A DNA stretch of 37,287 nt from Flavobacteriales bacterium (GTDB lineage Bacteria; Bacteroidota; Bacteroidia; Flavobacteriales; UA16): assembly GCA_028141885.1 (NCBI GenBank), contig JAOIQU010000010.1, positions 1-37,287 of the forward strand. Direction: 5' to 3'. The position numbers were made by a program, and so were the translations under genes. Below, in pieces: positions 20,816 through 28,492 of this stretch; the first letter of the stretch is position 1, and the number at the start of each line of letters is the position of its first letter. Under the pieces are notes generated by a model, which did no database searches, had not been told where the DNA came from, and saw only the letters and a program-made list of their open reading frames with translations.

Positions 20816-21520
20816 CTACCCCTTGTGCAGGCCGCACTCCTTGGAGGACTGCTCCCACCACCAGCGTCCTGCTCGTGGATGTTCGCCTTCGAGCACCGCC
20901 CGGGTGCACGGCGCGCAGCCAATGGACGGGAAGCCCTTCCGGTGCAGTGAATTGGTGGGGACACTGTGGGAGTGGATGTACGTCTCGAGTTCGGCGTCCG
21001 TCCAGTCGACGATCGGGTTGAATTTGATCAGGCCGGTCATGCCGTCTCGCTCGAGACGTGGAAGGGACGCGCGGTTGTCGCTTTGGGCTGCACGCAACCC
21101 GGTGACCCAAACCGCAGCACCCTCGAGCGCCCGCTTGAGCGGATCGATTTTGCGAATCCGGCAACACGCCTTCCGCGACTCAATGCTCTTGAAAATGGAC
21201 GACATGCCTTGCTCGTTCACAAACGCCTCCAGGGACATCGTGTCGGGAAAGTAGGACACCAAATCGAGGTTGCGGTATTTGCTGCGGGTCCGATCGATCA
21301 GGTCATAGGTCTCCGGGAAGAGTCGCCCCGTGTCGAGCGTCACCAGCCGAACCGGCAAGTCGTGGCGCGCGATCAAATCGGTCAACGCCTGGTCTTCAAG
21401 CCCCAACGACGTGGTGAACACCACCTGTTCGGGGTGTTGCTCACAGAGCTGACGCAAGGCCGCGACGGCATCTGTGCTGACGAGATGTGGGAGCGAAGAC
21501 ATGACGTGAAAATACGCCAT
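20816..21520 (-). CDS. cysH: Phosphoadenylyl/adenylyl-sulfate reductase
   Basis: Assimilatory sulfate reduction: reduces APS or PAPS to sulfite with thioredoxin or glutathione as donor; cytoplasmic. The 234-aa protein has the PP-loop-like TTSLGLEDQALTDLI and TLDTGRLFPETY, and a C-terminal ECGLH with catalytic Cys229. Cys119-Cys120 and Cys202/Cys205 are the four cluster ligands typical of [4Fe-4S] enzymes, which favours APS as the substrate. Length fits the family. Two starts are possible, MAYFHVMSSL (21520) or the inner ATG (21502). A partner cysD/N, cysI/J or sat gene is not in the window. It lies 43 nt downstream of an Rrf2 regulator, probably in one operon, and ends at a hairpin terminator. 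Confidence 0.93.
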   Translation of the reverse strand: MAYFHVMSSLPHLVSTDAVAALRQLCEQHPEQVVFTTSLGLEDQALTDLIARHDLPVRLVTLDTGRLFPETYDLIDRTRSKYRNLDLVSYFPDTMSLEAFVNEQGMSSIFKSIESRKACCRIRKIDPLKRALEGAAVWVTGLRAAQSDNRASLPRLERDGMTGLIKFNPIVDWTDAELETYIHSHSVPTNSLHRKGFPSIGCAPCTRAVLEGEHPRAGRWWWEQSSKECGLHKG

Positions 21521-21563
21521 GTTCTTAAAACCTACAAATCCTATGGGAAATTAAATTTTGTGG

Positions 21564-22028
21564 TCAGCCATCGTGCGAAACTGCCAAGTCAGCCAACGAC
21601 CGCTGTTCGAGCACAGCCAAGTTGGCGTCACGCACCTCGGCCATCAACCGATTCAAGCCGCACACGGCCTCGTTGCAATCGTGGCAGCGCTCGTAAAAAT
21701 GCAGGCTGACGCAGGGAAGGGGCGCGATGGGTCCGTCAAGGATGCGGATGACTTGCGCAAGCGGCGTGTCCTCTGGATGCTTCAACAGGTAGTAGCCTCC
21801 GCCTTTGCCTTTTTTGGACCCCAAAATCCCACCACGCTTCAAGTCCAACAGGATGGTTTCGAGGAATTTGGTGCTCATCGGATGGATTTTCACCATTTCT
21901 GTGATCGAGGTGGGCGACTCGGCGGGATTCGCAGCGGATCCGCGGTCACCTGCATTGCGATGTTCAAGGTCTGTGCGCACGAGGGTGCTGAGCGCACGAA
22001 AGGCGTATTGGGCTTTTTTCGAGAGCAT
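21564..22028 (-). CDS. Rrf2-family transcriptional regulator
   Basis: 154-aa winged-helix repressor of the Rrf2 family (relatives: IscR, CymR, NsrR). The N-terminus MLSKKAQYAFRALSTL and the wing KKGKGGGYYLLKHP are family hallmarks. Cys106, Cys115, Cys118 and Cys123 near the C-terminus form a cysteine group; the IscR/NsrR branch uses three such cysteines to hold an Fe-S cluster. Residues ~21-42 form a low-complexity loop longer than usual for the family. It directly precedes cysH by 43 nt on the same strand, so the simplest reading is a local sulfur- or Fe-S-responsive regulator of cysH and itself. No operator could be identified with confidence. Confidence 0.9.
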   Translation of the reverse strand: MLSKKAQYAFRALSTLVRTDLEHRNAGDRGSAANPAESPTSITEMVKIHPMSTKFLETILLDLKRGGILGSKKGKGGGYYLLKHPEDTPLAQVIRILDGPIAPLPCVSLHFYERCHDCNEAVCGLNRLMAEVRDANLAVLEQRSLADLAVSHDG

Positions 22029-22191
22029 GTTTCCAAGTTAAGTGCATCGGATTCAATATCCCCCTTTTTGGGTGGGTTTTTGATTTCACGAGAAAACAAC
22101 ATCACCTTATTGTTGGTTGTCCATTGGGTTTCCCAAGACAAATCAGGCCGCGTCGTATTTTCGTAGTCCTGACATGCATCTCTCTCCAACC

Positions 22192-24378
22192 ATGACGATT
22201 CAACGCATTCTTCTCTTTGGCGCATTGGCCATCGCCTCGGTTCAGGTCGGACAGGCGCAAGACCAAACGGTGGCGCACCAGTGGAACGAGCAGCTGCTCG
22301 AAGCCATTCGCAACGACTTCGCGCGCCCGACGGTGCACGCCCGGAACCTGTACCATGCCAGCATTCTGATGTACGATGCGTGGGCGGCGTACGAAGACTC
22401 CCAGGCGGAGACGGTGTTTTTGGGCCAAACCTTCGACGGCTACACCTGTCCTTTTGACACCGCCTTGTTGGAGATCCCTACAGATCCGGAGGCCCGCCGC
22501 GCGGCGCAAGAAGTGGCCCTCAGCTACGCCACATACCGCCTGATTCGTCACCGGTACATCGACAGTCCGCAGGCCGAGAGCACCATGGGCAACATCTTCG
22601 TGCAGATGATCATCCAGGAGCTAGACACGGCGCTGACATCGACGGACTACGGAACGTTTGGAGCGCCCGCATTGGGCAATTACCTCGCCGAGCAACTCAT
22701 CGCTTACGGCCTGAACGACGGGTCGAACGAGGCCAACGATTACGCCAGTACGTGTTACGTCCAAGCCGAGCCCAACATCCTTCCGGAGGTTCCCGGTACG
22801 AATGGGTTGCAAGACCCCAATGCGTGGCAAGCCGTGGAACTCAGCTTTGCCATTGACCAAAGTGGCGAGCTGTTGACGGAGACGCCTCCGTTCCTCGGCC
22901 CAGAGTGGGGCAACGTTCCGGGCTTTGCGTTGCGTGATTCCAACCTGACCATGTTGAGCCGCGACGGATGCGACTACAACCTTTGGCACAACCCCGGGGA
23001 ACCCGTCTATCTGGACACCAACGCGTTTGTGGGATTTGAAGACCATTGGAAGTGGAACCACGGCATGGTGTTGAGCTGGAGTGAGCACTTGTCGCCTGAC
23101 GACGGCGTGATGTGGGACATCAGCCCAGCTTCGTTGAGGTACGACGGAAGCATCCCTTCTTCGGACAACCTCGACACGTTTTACGAATGGGAAAACGGCG
23201 GCTTGACGTCTTGGTACGCTGAGGACGGCACGTTTGGGGGGCAGGGTCATGAGGTCAATCCCTTCACAGGCGAGCCCTACGCTCCCAACATGGTCCCACG
23301 CGGCGACTACGCCCGGGTCATCGCGGAGTTTTGGGCGGACGGTCCAGATTCGGAAACCCCTCCAGGCCACTGGTACACCTTGCTCAACGAGTTCATCTTG
23401 GACGGCATGGCCGGGAACCACAGGTGGCGCGGCCAAGGTCCGTTGATCGACAACCTCGAATTCGATGTGAAGTCCTACCTCACTTTGGGTGGGGCGATGC
23501 ACGATTGCGCCATTTCGGCCTGGAGTGCCAAGGGCTATTACGATTACTCTCGTCCAGTGTCTGCCATCCGCTACATGGCCGAGCACGGACAGTGCTCCGA
23601 TCCCAACTTGCCCAATTACCACCCCTCAGGTCTTCCACTGATCCCGGGTTGGATTGAAATGATTGACGATTCGGATCCCCTGAATTTTTATGGGGGTGAA
23701 GACCAAGTAGGAAAGGTCAAAGTGCGCTGCTGGCGCGGGCCCGACGCCATTGAGGTGCCGCTCATTGACGAAGCCGGTGTGGGGTGGACGGTCGCCGAGC
23801 AGTGGTGGCCCTACCAGCGCCCAAGCTTTGTGACGCCGCCATTTGCCGGTTACGTCAGTGGCCACAGCACGTATTCACGCGCCGCAGCCGAGGTGCTCGA
23901 ATTGTTGACGGGTTCCGAGTACTGGCCTGGAGGTCTGGCCGAGTGGCCTGCGCAGATGAACCAGTTCTTGGTGTTTGAAGACGGCCCGAGCCAGTCCTTT
24001 AACTTGCAATGGGCCACGTTCATGGACGCCTCAAACGAGAGCGCGTTGAGCCGAATGTGGGGGGGCATTCACCCGCCGATTGACGACGCACCAGGCCGCC
24101 GGATGGGCGTGAACATCGGACGCAACGCGTTCCACTATGCGGAGACGATCGTGTTTCCTCAATGGGCGCAAGAATTCGGGGGCTCGGGCTTCTTGCCCTC
24201 AGGCACGTGTGAGGGGGACTTCAACAACAATGGATCTTGTGGTTCCGACGACTTGCTTTTGCTGTTGACGGTCTATGGCCAAAACTGGGCTGGTCCCTAC
24301 GACATGGACGATTCGAACGTGGTGGAAGTCAACGACCTGTTGTTGTTCCTGCAGCGCTTTGGGGTGACGTGCGATTGA
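22192..24378 (+). CDS. Exported vanadium-dependent haloperoxidase-like protein with dockerin-like tail
   Basis: 728 aa from the chosen ATG (MTIQRILLFGALAIASVQVGQAQ), which begins a clean signal peptide; an ATG at 22174 and a TTG at 22117 are possible longer starts. The catalytic signature of vanadium haloperoxidases and related PAP2-type phosphatases is complete: K447-x6-R454-P (KGYYDYSRP), S556-G557-H558 in YVSGHSTYSRAA, and S620-R621-x5-H627 (SRMWGGIH). Family members oxidise halides with H2O2 or act as acid phosphatases; the sequence does not decide which. The last ~60 residues carry two dockerin-like units, one imperfect (GSCGSDDLLLLLTVYG) and one DDSNVVEVNDLLLFLQRFG, the same tail type as the secreted operon. 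No T9SS domain. Divergent from the Rrf2-cysH pair. Confidence 0.87.
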   Translation: MTIQRILLFGALAIASVQVGQAQDQTVAHQWNEQLLEAIRNDFARPTVHARNLYHASILMYDAWAAYEDSQAETVFLGQTFDGYTCPFDTALLEIPTDPEARRAAQEVALSYATYRLIRHRYIDSPQAESTMGNIFVQMIIQELDTALTSTDYGTFGAPALGNYLAEQLIAYGLNDGSNEANDYASTCYVQAEPNILPEVPGTNGLQDPNAWQAVELSFAIDQSGELLTETPPFLGPEWGNVPGFALRDSNLTMLSRDGCDYNLWHNPGEPVYLDTNAFVGFEDHWKWNHGMVLSWSEHLSPDDGVMWDISPASLRYDGSIPSSDNLDTFYEWENGGLTSWYAEDGTFGGQGHEVNPFTGEPYAPNMVPRGDYARVIAEFWADGPDSETPPGHWYTLLNEFILDGMAGNHRWRGQGPLIDNLEFDVKSYLTLGGAMHDCAISAWSAKGYYDYSRPVSAIRYMAEHGQCSDPNLPNYHPSGLPLIPGWIEMIDDSDPLNFYGGEDQVGKVKVRCWRGPDAIEVPLIDEAGVGWTVAEQWWPYQRPSFVTPPFAGYVSGHSTYSRAAAEVLELLTGSEYWPGGLAEWPAQMNQFLVFEDGPSQSFNLQWATFMDASNESALSRMWGGIHPPIDDAPGRRMGVNIGRNAFHYAETIVFPQWAQEFGGSGFLPSGTCEGDFNNNGSCGSDDLLLLLTVYGQNWAGPYDMDDSNVVEVNDLLLFLQRFGVTCD

Positions 24379-24472
24379 ACAAACGGCACAGGACAACTCA
24401 CAGTCCACGCGTTCAGCAGTTTCTGCATTTGACGCATTTTTGGGACATCAACTTTTTAGAAAACAATCCCTC

Positions 24473-24955
24473 ATGAAGATTCAGAAAAACGCTTGGTGGA
24501 GCACGGTGTGTGTGCTTGCCCTTGTTTTGGCCGGTTGCGAGTCCACAGAAACGCCTTCCGAGGCCACTCCTGAAGCCCAAACTTCAGGCTTGGAGCAAGC
24601 CGTCGAACAGCGCGGAGAGCCCTGCACGTGCGTTGCCGAAAACATGGAAGCCATGCGTGCCTTGCTCGAGTCCTTGGAGAGCACAGAATCGTTGTCCTCA
24701 CAGGAATTGAATGCGCAGGTGGCAGAGATGGTCCTGCCATGCATGAAGCCCACGGGCGACGCCGAGTCGGACCGCGCGTACTCCCGCGCCATGGGCGAGT
24801 GCGAAGCGTTTGCGGAATTGACCGGCGTGATGAATCAAGTCAAAGACGAGGTGCAGTCCCGCATTGAAAAGGAGGTGACGCGTCGTCAAGAAGATGTCCT
24901 TGGCGGCGCCAAGGGCGCCAACGAGGTGCTGGACAAACTTCGCGGCGGGTCCTGA
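24473..24955 (+). CDS. Small lipoprotein of unknown function
   Basis: 160-aa lipoprotein; the ATG of MKIQKNAWWS is chosen because it gives a standard leader with lipobox LAGC and lipidated Cys22. The mature part has a Ser/Thr/Glu-rich linker, then CTC (in GEPCTCVAENM), two further cysteines (VLPC, GEC) and helical, charged sequence with KDEVQSRIEKEVTRRQED near the C-terminus. I do not recognise the family. It lies 94 nt after the haloperoxidase-like gene on the same strand, possibly co-transcribed, and ends just before a strong terminator. Confidence 0.78.
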   Translation: MKIQKNAWWSTVCVLALVLAGCESTETPSEATPEAQTSGLEQAVEQRGEPCTCVAENMEAMRALLESLESTESLSSQELNAQVAEMVLPCMKPTGDAESDRAYSRAMGECEAFAELTGVMNQVKDEVQSRIEKEVTRRQEDVLGGAKGANEVLDKLRGGS

Positions 24956-24975
24956 TCGGACCACATCGATGAAAT

Positions 24976-25018
24976 AAAAAGCCCCGTTGTCAATGCGACA
25001 GCGGGGCTTCTTCTTTTT
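24976..25018. terminator. Bidirectional rho-independent terminator
   Basis: An 11-bp stem (24981-24991 with 24997-25007, one G-U pair, 5-nt loop AATGC) is followed by TTCTTCTTTTT on the plus strand, and by TTTTTATTT on the minus strand at its other side. It therefore can stop transcription from the lipoprotein gene and from any minus-strand gene arriving from the right. The left repeat of the mobile element begins at its last base. Confidence 0.88.
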
Positions 25019-25043
25019 CCAGTGTCTACAATAGTGCCTACAC
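25018..25043 (+). repeat. Left 26-bp direct repeat (candidate att site)
   Basis: Begins TCCAGTGTCTACA and ends TAGTGCCTACAC. It matches 32165-32190 at 25 of 26 positions in the same orientation; the only mismatch is A at 25031 against T at 32178. It contains the imperfect tandem GTGTCTAC / GTGCCTAC, and a CTACAC (25038-25043) faces GTGTAG (25060-25065), as in the core sites of tyrosine recombinases. It abuts the bidirectional terminator. Confidence 0.8.
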
Positions 25044-25069
25044 ACATGCCAAAATAGTAGTGTAGTCGA

Positions 25070-27037
25070 TCACTCGACATCCCGAACGCAACGAACAGAA
25101 AAGCCGTCTTCTACATCGTAGAAGTCGCGGTAGATACAATTGCAGGACCACCCCAGCGCTCTAGCCCATGCATTGAAATCATCTTTAGGTGAGGAACTTA
25201 ACCATAGCCCACCCCCTCCAGCATCGTTAAAACTCTGACTCAGAGCGCCGTTGCGGTATCCGCCCGGCAACCCTGAAAAGCCGCTCGAGTTCGTGCCGTT
25301 GCCTTCATTGTACCACCCGTATGTGGTCTTCATTTTATCTCCTGCAATCGATTCACCACCCAAATGGTCCGTCATCACAGTCCATTCCTCGTCCGTGGGA
25401 ACGTGCCAGCCGCTCGGACAAAGACCACGGGCGTCTTCCACAGCGTACCAGTTGTACAAACGGCCGTATTGGTTCAAGGACCATGCTTCATCGCAGGGAT
25501 CGCCGTTGGGAGTGTAAGTTGTTTGGCAAGGGTTGCTTCCCTCCCCATACACCGCAGTGGCGCCCAAGGTGGTGGAATTCCATTCGCCGTCGCTCAAGCC
25601 CGCGGGAATAACGTCGCCACTCGCGTAGTTCTGGTTGCGAAGGTTTTCCGCAAACCAACATTGATCGCCGATGAGCACCGTCTGATAGTCGTAGCCTTGG
25701 TATTCCAATAAATTGCCACAAGAGAAAGCTGTGTTAGGCGTGCAATCTTCTCCGAATTCGGCGAGTAAGCCCAGCAAATCTCCTGAGCCGACTGACCCAT
25801 CTCCGTTGCCATCGTAGACCAATTCACAACCCGAATTACCAGAGCTTTCAAGAACACAGCTGCCATCATCAACTGATGCAAGCGGGTTGAAATTGGCAGC
25901 GAAATCATACGTACAACCGGGAATTGGGTTTGTATTCGGTTCGATGATGATTGTGATTGTGGAGGAAACAGTGCCAATCGGATAAGGAGATCCGAAGAAG
26001 TCTAGGACCATCTCACCGGAGACTTCAACGTCAAACGTGCCCAACTCTAACGGAGCGCCCGAATAGGTGATACACAATTGATTGTTGCCACCTACGGCGG
26101 AGGGGAAGTTGTCGAAAGACAACCCATTGGGCATCCCAGAAATGGTCAAATCCTCCCAGGACATGACGGCGAAGGCCGACGCTGTAGTAGGATCGATGAG
26201 AACCTCAGAAACGTGAAGCACAACATCTTCGGAAATGGAAGCGCCAAGAGGATACATTAATTCCGAGACGGTGTAGATGCCAGTCTCGATGTCGGCCCAT
26301 CCATAATCGCCGAGGTAGTCGCAGGATGTTTGGAAGGTGGGAGTTGTCGTCGATCCGCAGATGCATGCGTGTTGTCCGAGTCCGTCCCAAGTATTCATTG
26401 GGAGGGTATCATATTCCGCAAAGGTGTCGAAGACAGTTGGCGGAACCGTGACCCCTCCAGTAACGTCGTATTTTCTACGAAGGGTGTGATTGGCGGTCAA
26501 CAAGGTAGCGCCATCTCCCACATCGACGAACCCATTCGCTGCATCGTCGGTCCAAGCCATGCCAGGATTTTCGCCTGGCTTGCCAAAAATGTCGACCACC
26601 GTCGAGCTATTTTTCACCAACACCAAGGCATCATTACCATTAAAATAGGTCGGAGCCGGGTATGGATTGTCCAATTGATCTGCATATTCCAGCATCTCTG
26701 GCCATACAGCTGGGCTCACTGCGCCACCACCTAGGGGCACATCCTCTGTTTGCCCATTAATCAACACCCAAGTACCCAAGGCAGGAATGGTTCCTGTAAG
26801 TTGAGTCCAGTCAGTGGCAGTTCCCTCTCCATTCCCCCATCGTTGGATTGAATATGCACTCAAATCGATGGGGACATTGGTCGGATTAAAGAATTCAATT
26901 CCTCTGTTGTTGCCAGAGCCTTCGAGGACTTCTGAAATAAAAATTTCATTACACGAGACCTGTGAATAACCTGCGAAGGCAATCAAACAACAACTTGCTG
27001 CGACCACGGCTGGCTTCCAAGAGAAAATACAAATCAT
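25070..27037 (-). CDS. Secreted lamin-tail / FISUMP-domain protein
   Basis: 655 aa from the chosen ATG (MICIFSWKPAVVAASCCLIAFAGYSQ), a better leader than the GTG 48 nt upstream, which would overlap the 83-aa gene. Residues ~30-180 are a lamin-tail-like domain (CNEIFISEVLEGSGNNRGIE, FFNPTN, LSAYSIQRWGNG). The middle ~220-370 is unassigned. One GCxDxxACNYD-type repeat sits at ~372-394, a dockerin-like unit at ~402-432 (GNGDGSVGSGDLLGLLAEFG), and a FISUMP domain (Fibrobacter succinogenes major paralogous domain) fills ~436-655: [48 protein letters not shown]. Probably surface-exposed or released; FISUMP function is unknown. Its FISUMP end is homologous to that of the 797-aa gene at the other side of the element, in inverted orientation. 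Confidence 0.86.
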   Translation of the reverse strand: MICIFSWKPAVVAASCCLIAFAGYSQVSCNEIFISEVLEGSGNNRGIEFFNPTNVPIDLSAYSIQRWGNGEGTATDWTQLTGTIPALGTWVLINGQTEDVPLGGGAVSPAVWPEMLEYADQLDNPYPAPTYFNGNDALVLVKNSSTVVDIFGKPGENPGMAWTDDAANGFVDVGDGATLLTANHTLRRKYDVTGGVTVPPTVFDTFAEYDTLPMNTWDGLGQHACICGSTTTPTFQTSCDYLGDYGWADIETGIYTVSELMYPLGASISEDVVLHVSEVLIDPTTASAFAVMSWEDLTISGMPNGLSFDNFPSAVGGNNQLCITYSGAPLELGTFDVEVSGEMVLDFFGSPYPIGTVSSTITIIIEPNTNPIPGCTYDFAANFNPLASVDDGSCVLESSGNSGCELVYDGNGDGSVGSGDLLGLLAEFGEDCTPNTAFSCGNLLEYQGYDYQTVLIGDQCWFAENLRNQNYASGDVIPAGLSDGEWNSTTLGATAVYGEGSNPCQTTYTPNGDPCDEAWSLNQYGRLYNWYAVEDARGLCPSGWHVPTDEEWTVMTDHLGGESIAGDKMKTTYGWYNEGNGTNSSGFSGLPGGYRNGALSQSFNDAGGGGLWLSSSPKDDFNAWARALGWSCNCIYRDFYDVEDGFSVRCVRDVE

Positions 27038-27081
27038 TGTGTGGAGAGGTTTTTGGTTTGGAGCGTCAAATATATTTTGAT

Positions 27082-27333
27082 TCACGCGCTTTGAGCTTCA
27101 AACCAGCTTAGCGGCCGGCGGCCGGATTCTGATTCGGTTGATTCGATTTCCGTTGCCTTGGGCATGACGTAGGGTAGGAGTCGGATCATTACTTGGAGGT
27201 ATTCTTTCTTGTTGCATTCAAACACCTCGTCAAGGGCATCGTGGATGCGGTCGGTTTCACCAAGAATGAGGTTGCTGAGAAGCGATTTGGTGGCCGCTGT
27301 GATTCGATTGGGAGTTCCTTTAGGTCTGGGCAT
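27082..27333 (-). CDS. Small mobile-element protein, terminase-small-subunit-like N-terminus
   Basis: 83-aa basic/acidic protein beginning MPRPKGTPNRITAATKSLL, a start seen in small phage and mobile-element proteins (terminase-small-subunit-like or unnamed RPKGxxNKIT families). The middle (DRIHDALDEVFECNKKEYLQ) and MIRLLPYVMPKATEIE look helical, and it ends in a charged tail. No leader, so it is cytoplasmic, unlike the other cargo. It lies 44 nt upstream of the FISUMP gene on the same strand. It may be a DNA-binding accessory factor, but that is inferred only from the N-terminus. Confidence 0.6.
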   Translation of the reverse strand: MPRPKGTPNRITAATKSLLSNLILGETDRIHDALDEVFECNKKEYLQVMIRLLPYVMPKATEIESTESESGRRPLSWFEAQSA

Positions 27334-27859
27334 AGTTTGGGCTTTAATATTCTCAGTCGGGTTCTCTTAACCCTCCTTCGAAATCCTACTTAGATACCCT
27401 AACCAGCCTTACTTCCTTTTAGGAAACCATAGCGAAGAGGCAAAGTCTGCCCTTACCCACTCCGAAAGCCGATTTTGGCTCGAAGAGCAGGGCTGCTTCA
27501 CCTCTTTCAGCTTCACGAATGAACTTCCTTTCTGGAGCCACCGTCGCTTTCGAGGCGGACGATATTGCACGTTACGTCCGTTGTCAATTCATCGCCGTGC
27601 AGCGACCTCCGATGGGTTTGACTTTCGCCTTCCATGTCAGCTTTGCGGAACCCATTCTTGCTGACCCATACTCTCCCGCCGAACCGAGGCCGCTTTCGCG
27701 TGACGCGTAAACGAAAGAGGTGGGTCATCTGCATTCAGACATGTCCCCACACTCCATTGAGTATTTCGAGGGGTCAATCCTGAGGCTGACTCGAACATCT
27801 CTTTCCACGCTTCATCCACACTTGGGGAATTCGTACCTTATGTTCCCAAACTTGATGTG
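27334..27859. other. Non-coding central stretch of the element
   Basis: Divergent intergenic region of ~525 nt between the two cargo arms. Short frames exist on both strands (plus ~27519-27710, minus ~27513-27734) but have no leader, family motif or convincing start, and they overlap each other. Visible structure: a 5-bp hairpin GGGTT-CTCTT-AACCC at 27359-27373, and CTTTCG (27693-27698) pairing with CGAAAG (27712-27717) around a CGCGTGACGCG core. It should hold promoters for both arms; I could not assign them. TGTCCCCACA near 27740 recurs at 32192-32201 by the right repeat, a possible recombinase arm site. Confidence 0.5.
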
Positions 27860-28474
27860 ATGAAACACTTGATGACACTTGTTGCGCTGCTCGTCTCGAC
27901 GGCTGCTGTGGCGCAAATCCCGATGCTTCCTTGGAATCCTGATGAGAACGGAGACCACTTTATCGGCTTGCCTGACTTGCTTGGCTTGTTGACCGTCTAC
28001 GGACAGGAATTTGAGAACGCGATTGTTTCTGAGGATGGCGAGAGCGCGATCATGTACATGGGTAATATGGGTCTGTTGCAATGCGACTATGCCTGTCAAA
28101 ACCTCCCAGGCTTCTGGAACATGCCAAGTCCACCTGAATTGACACCCGTGCTTAATGTCGATAACGCTTGGATTGCAATTGATTGGTCTCAAGAGCCTTT
28201 GATGAGTGGTACATACGGCTACCTATATCCCTTTTTTGACAACGGAAAGATTCGGGCCACGCCATTCATCGACAGCGAGAATGTCAGCTGCTACTGCACC
28301 GCCAAGCAATTGCCGAGGGTGGAGTACTTCAGATGCAATGCCCAAATACCCGGAGGATTTGTTCAGTGCTGCAACAATAAAGTAGCTGAAGGTTGGTATC
28401 CTCTCGGCGGAATCGCTCTTGATCAAATTGGTGGCAGTATTGAAAGCCAAGCCTTCTGGCGCTTCGCCCAGTGA
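27860..28474 (+). CDS. Small secreted protein with N-terminal dockerin-like unit
   Basis: 204 aa from the ATG of MKHLMTLVALLVSTAAVAQ, a standard signal peptide; the GTG codon directly before it is not needed. Immediately after the leader comes a dockerin-like unit (NPDENGDHFIGLPDLLGLLTVYG), so here the module is N-terminal rather than C-terminal. The rest is a Cys-rich domain I do not recognise, with CDYACQNLPG, CYCTAKQLP and VQCCNNK, and several Trp/Tyr residues, suggesting a small disulphide-bonded extracellular domain. It is followed after 18 nt by the 797-aa FISUMP gene and is almost certainly co-transcribed with it. Confidence 0.75.
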   Translation: MKHLMTLVALLVSTAAVAQIPMLPWNPDENGDHFIGLPDLLGLLTVYGQEFENAIVSEDGESAIMYMGNMGLLQCDYACQNLPGFWNMPSPPELTPVLNVDNAWIAIDWSQEPLMSGTYGYLYPFFDNGKIRATPFIDSENVSCYCTAKQLPRVEYFRCNAQIPGGFVQCCNNKVAEGWYPLGGIALDQIGGSIESQAFWRFAQ

Positions 28475-28492
28475 TCCAAAACACTTGACGAC

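Noticed and set aside
22118..22163. TATTTTCG (22156-22163) as the promoter of the haloperoxidase-like gene
   Set aside because: The -7-like box is one mismatch off, but no TTG lies at 17-23 nt; the nearest is 29 nt away, so I did not list it.
24900..25070. tRNA gene as the integration target of the element
   Set aside because: No cloverleaf or T-loop GTTCRA sequence is visible next to either repeat; the adjacent structure is a terminator hairpin.
27540..27640. Possible integron attC-like site in the element centre
   Set aside because: No paired RYYYAAC/GTTRRRY core sites with the expected spacing could be found, and the recombinase lacks the integron-integrase signature.
27513..27734. 73-aa minus-strand frame rich in Arg within the element centre
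   Set aside because: Overlaps an opposite frame, no recognisable domain or start context; kept only as a note in the non-coding region.
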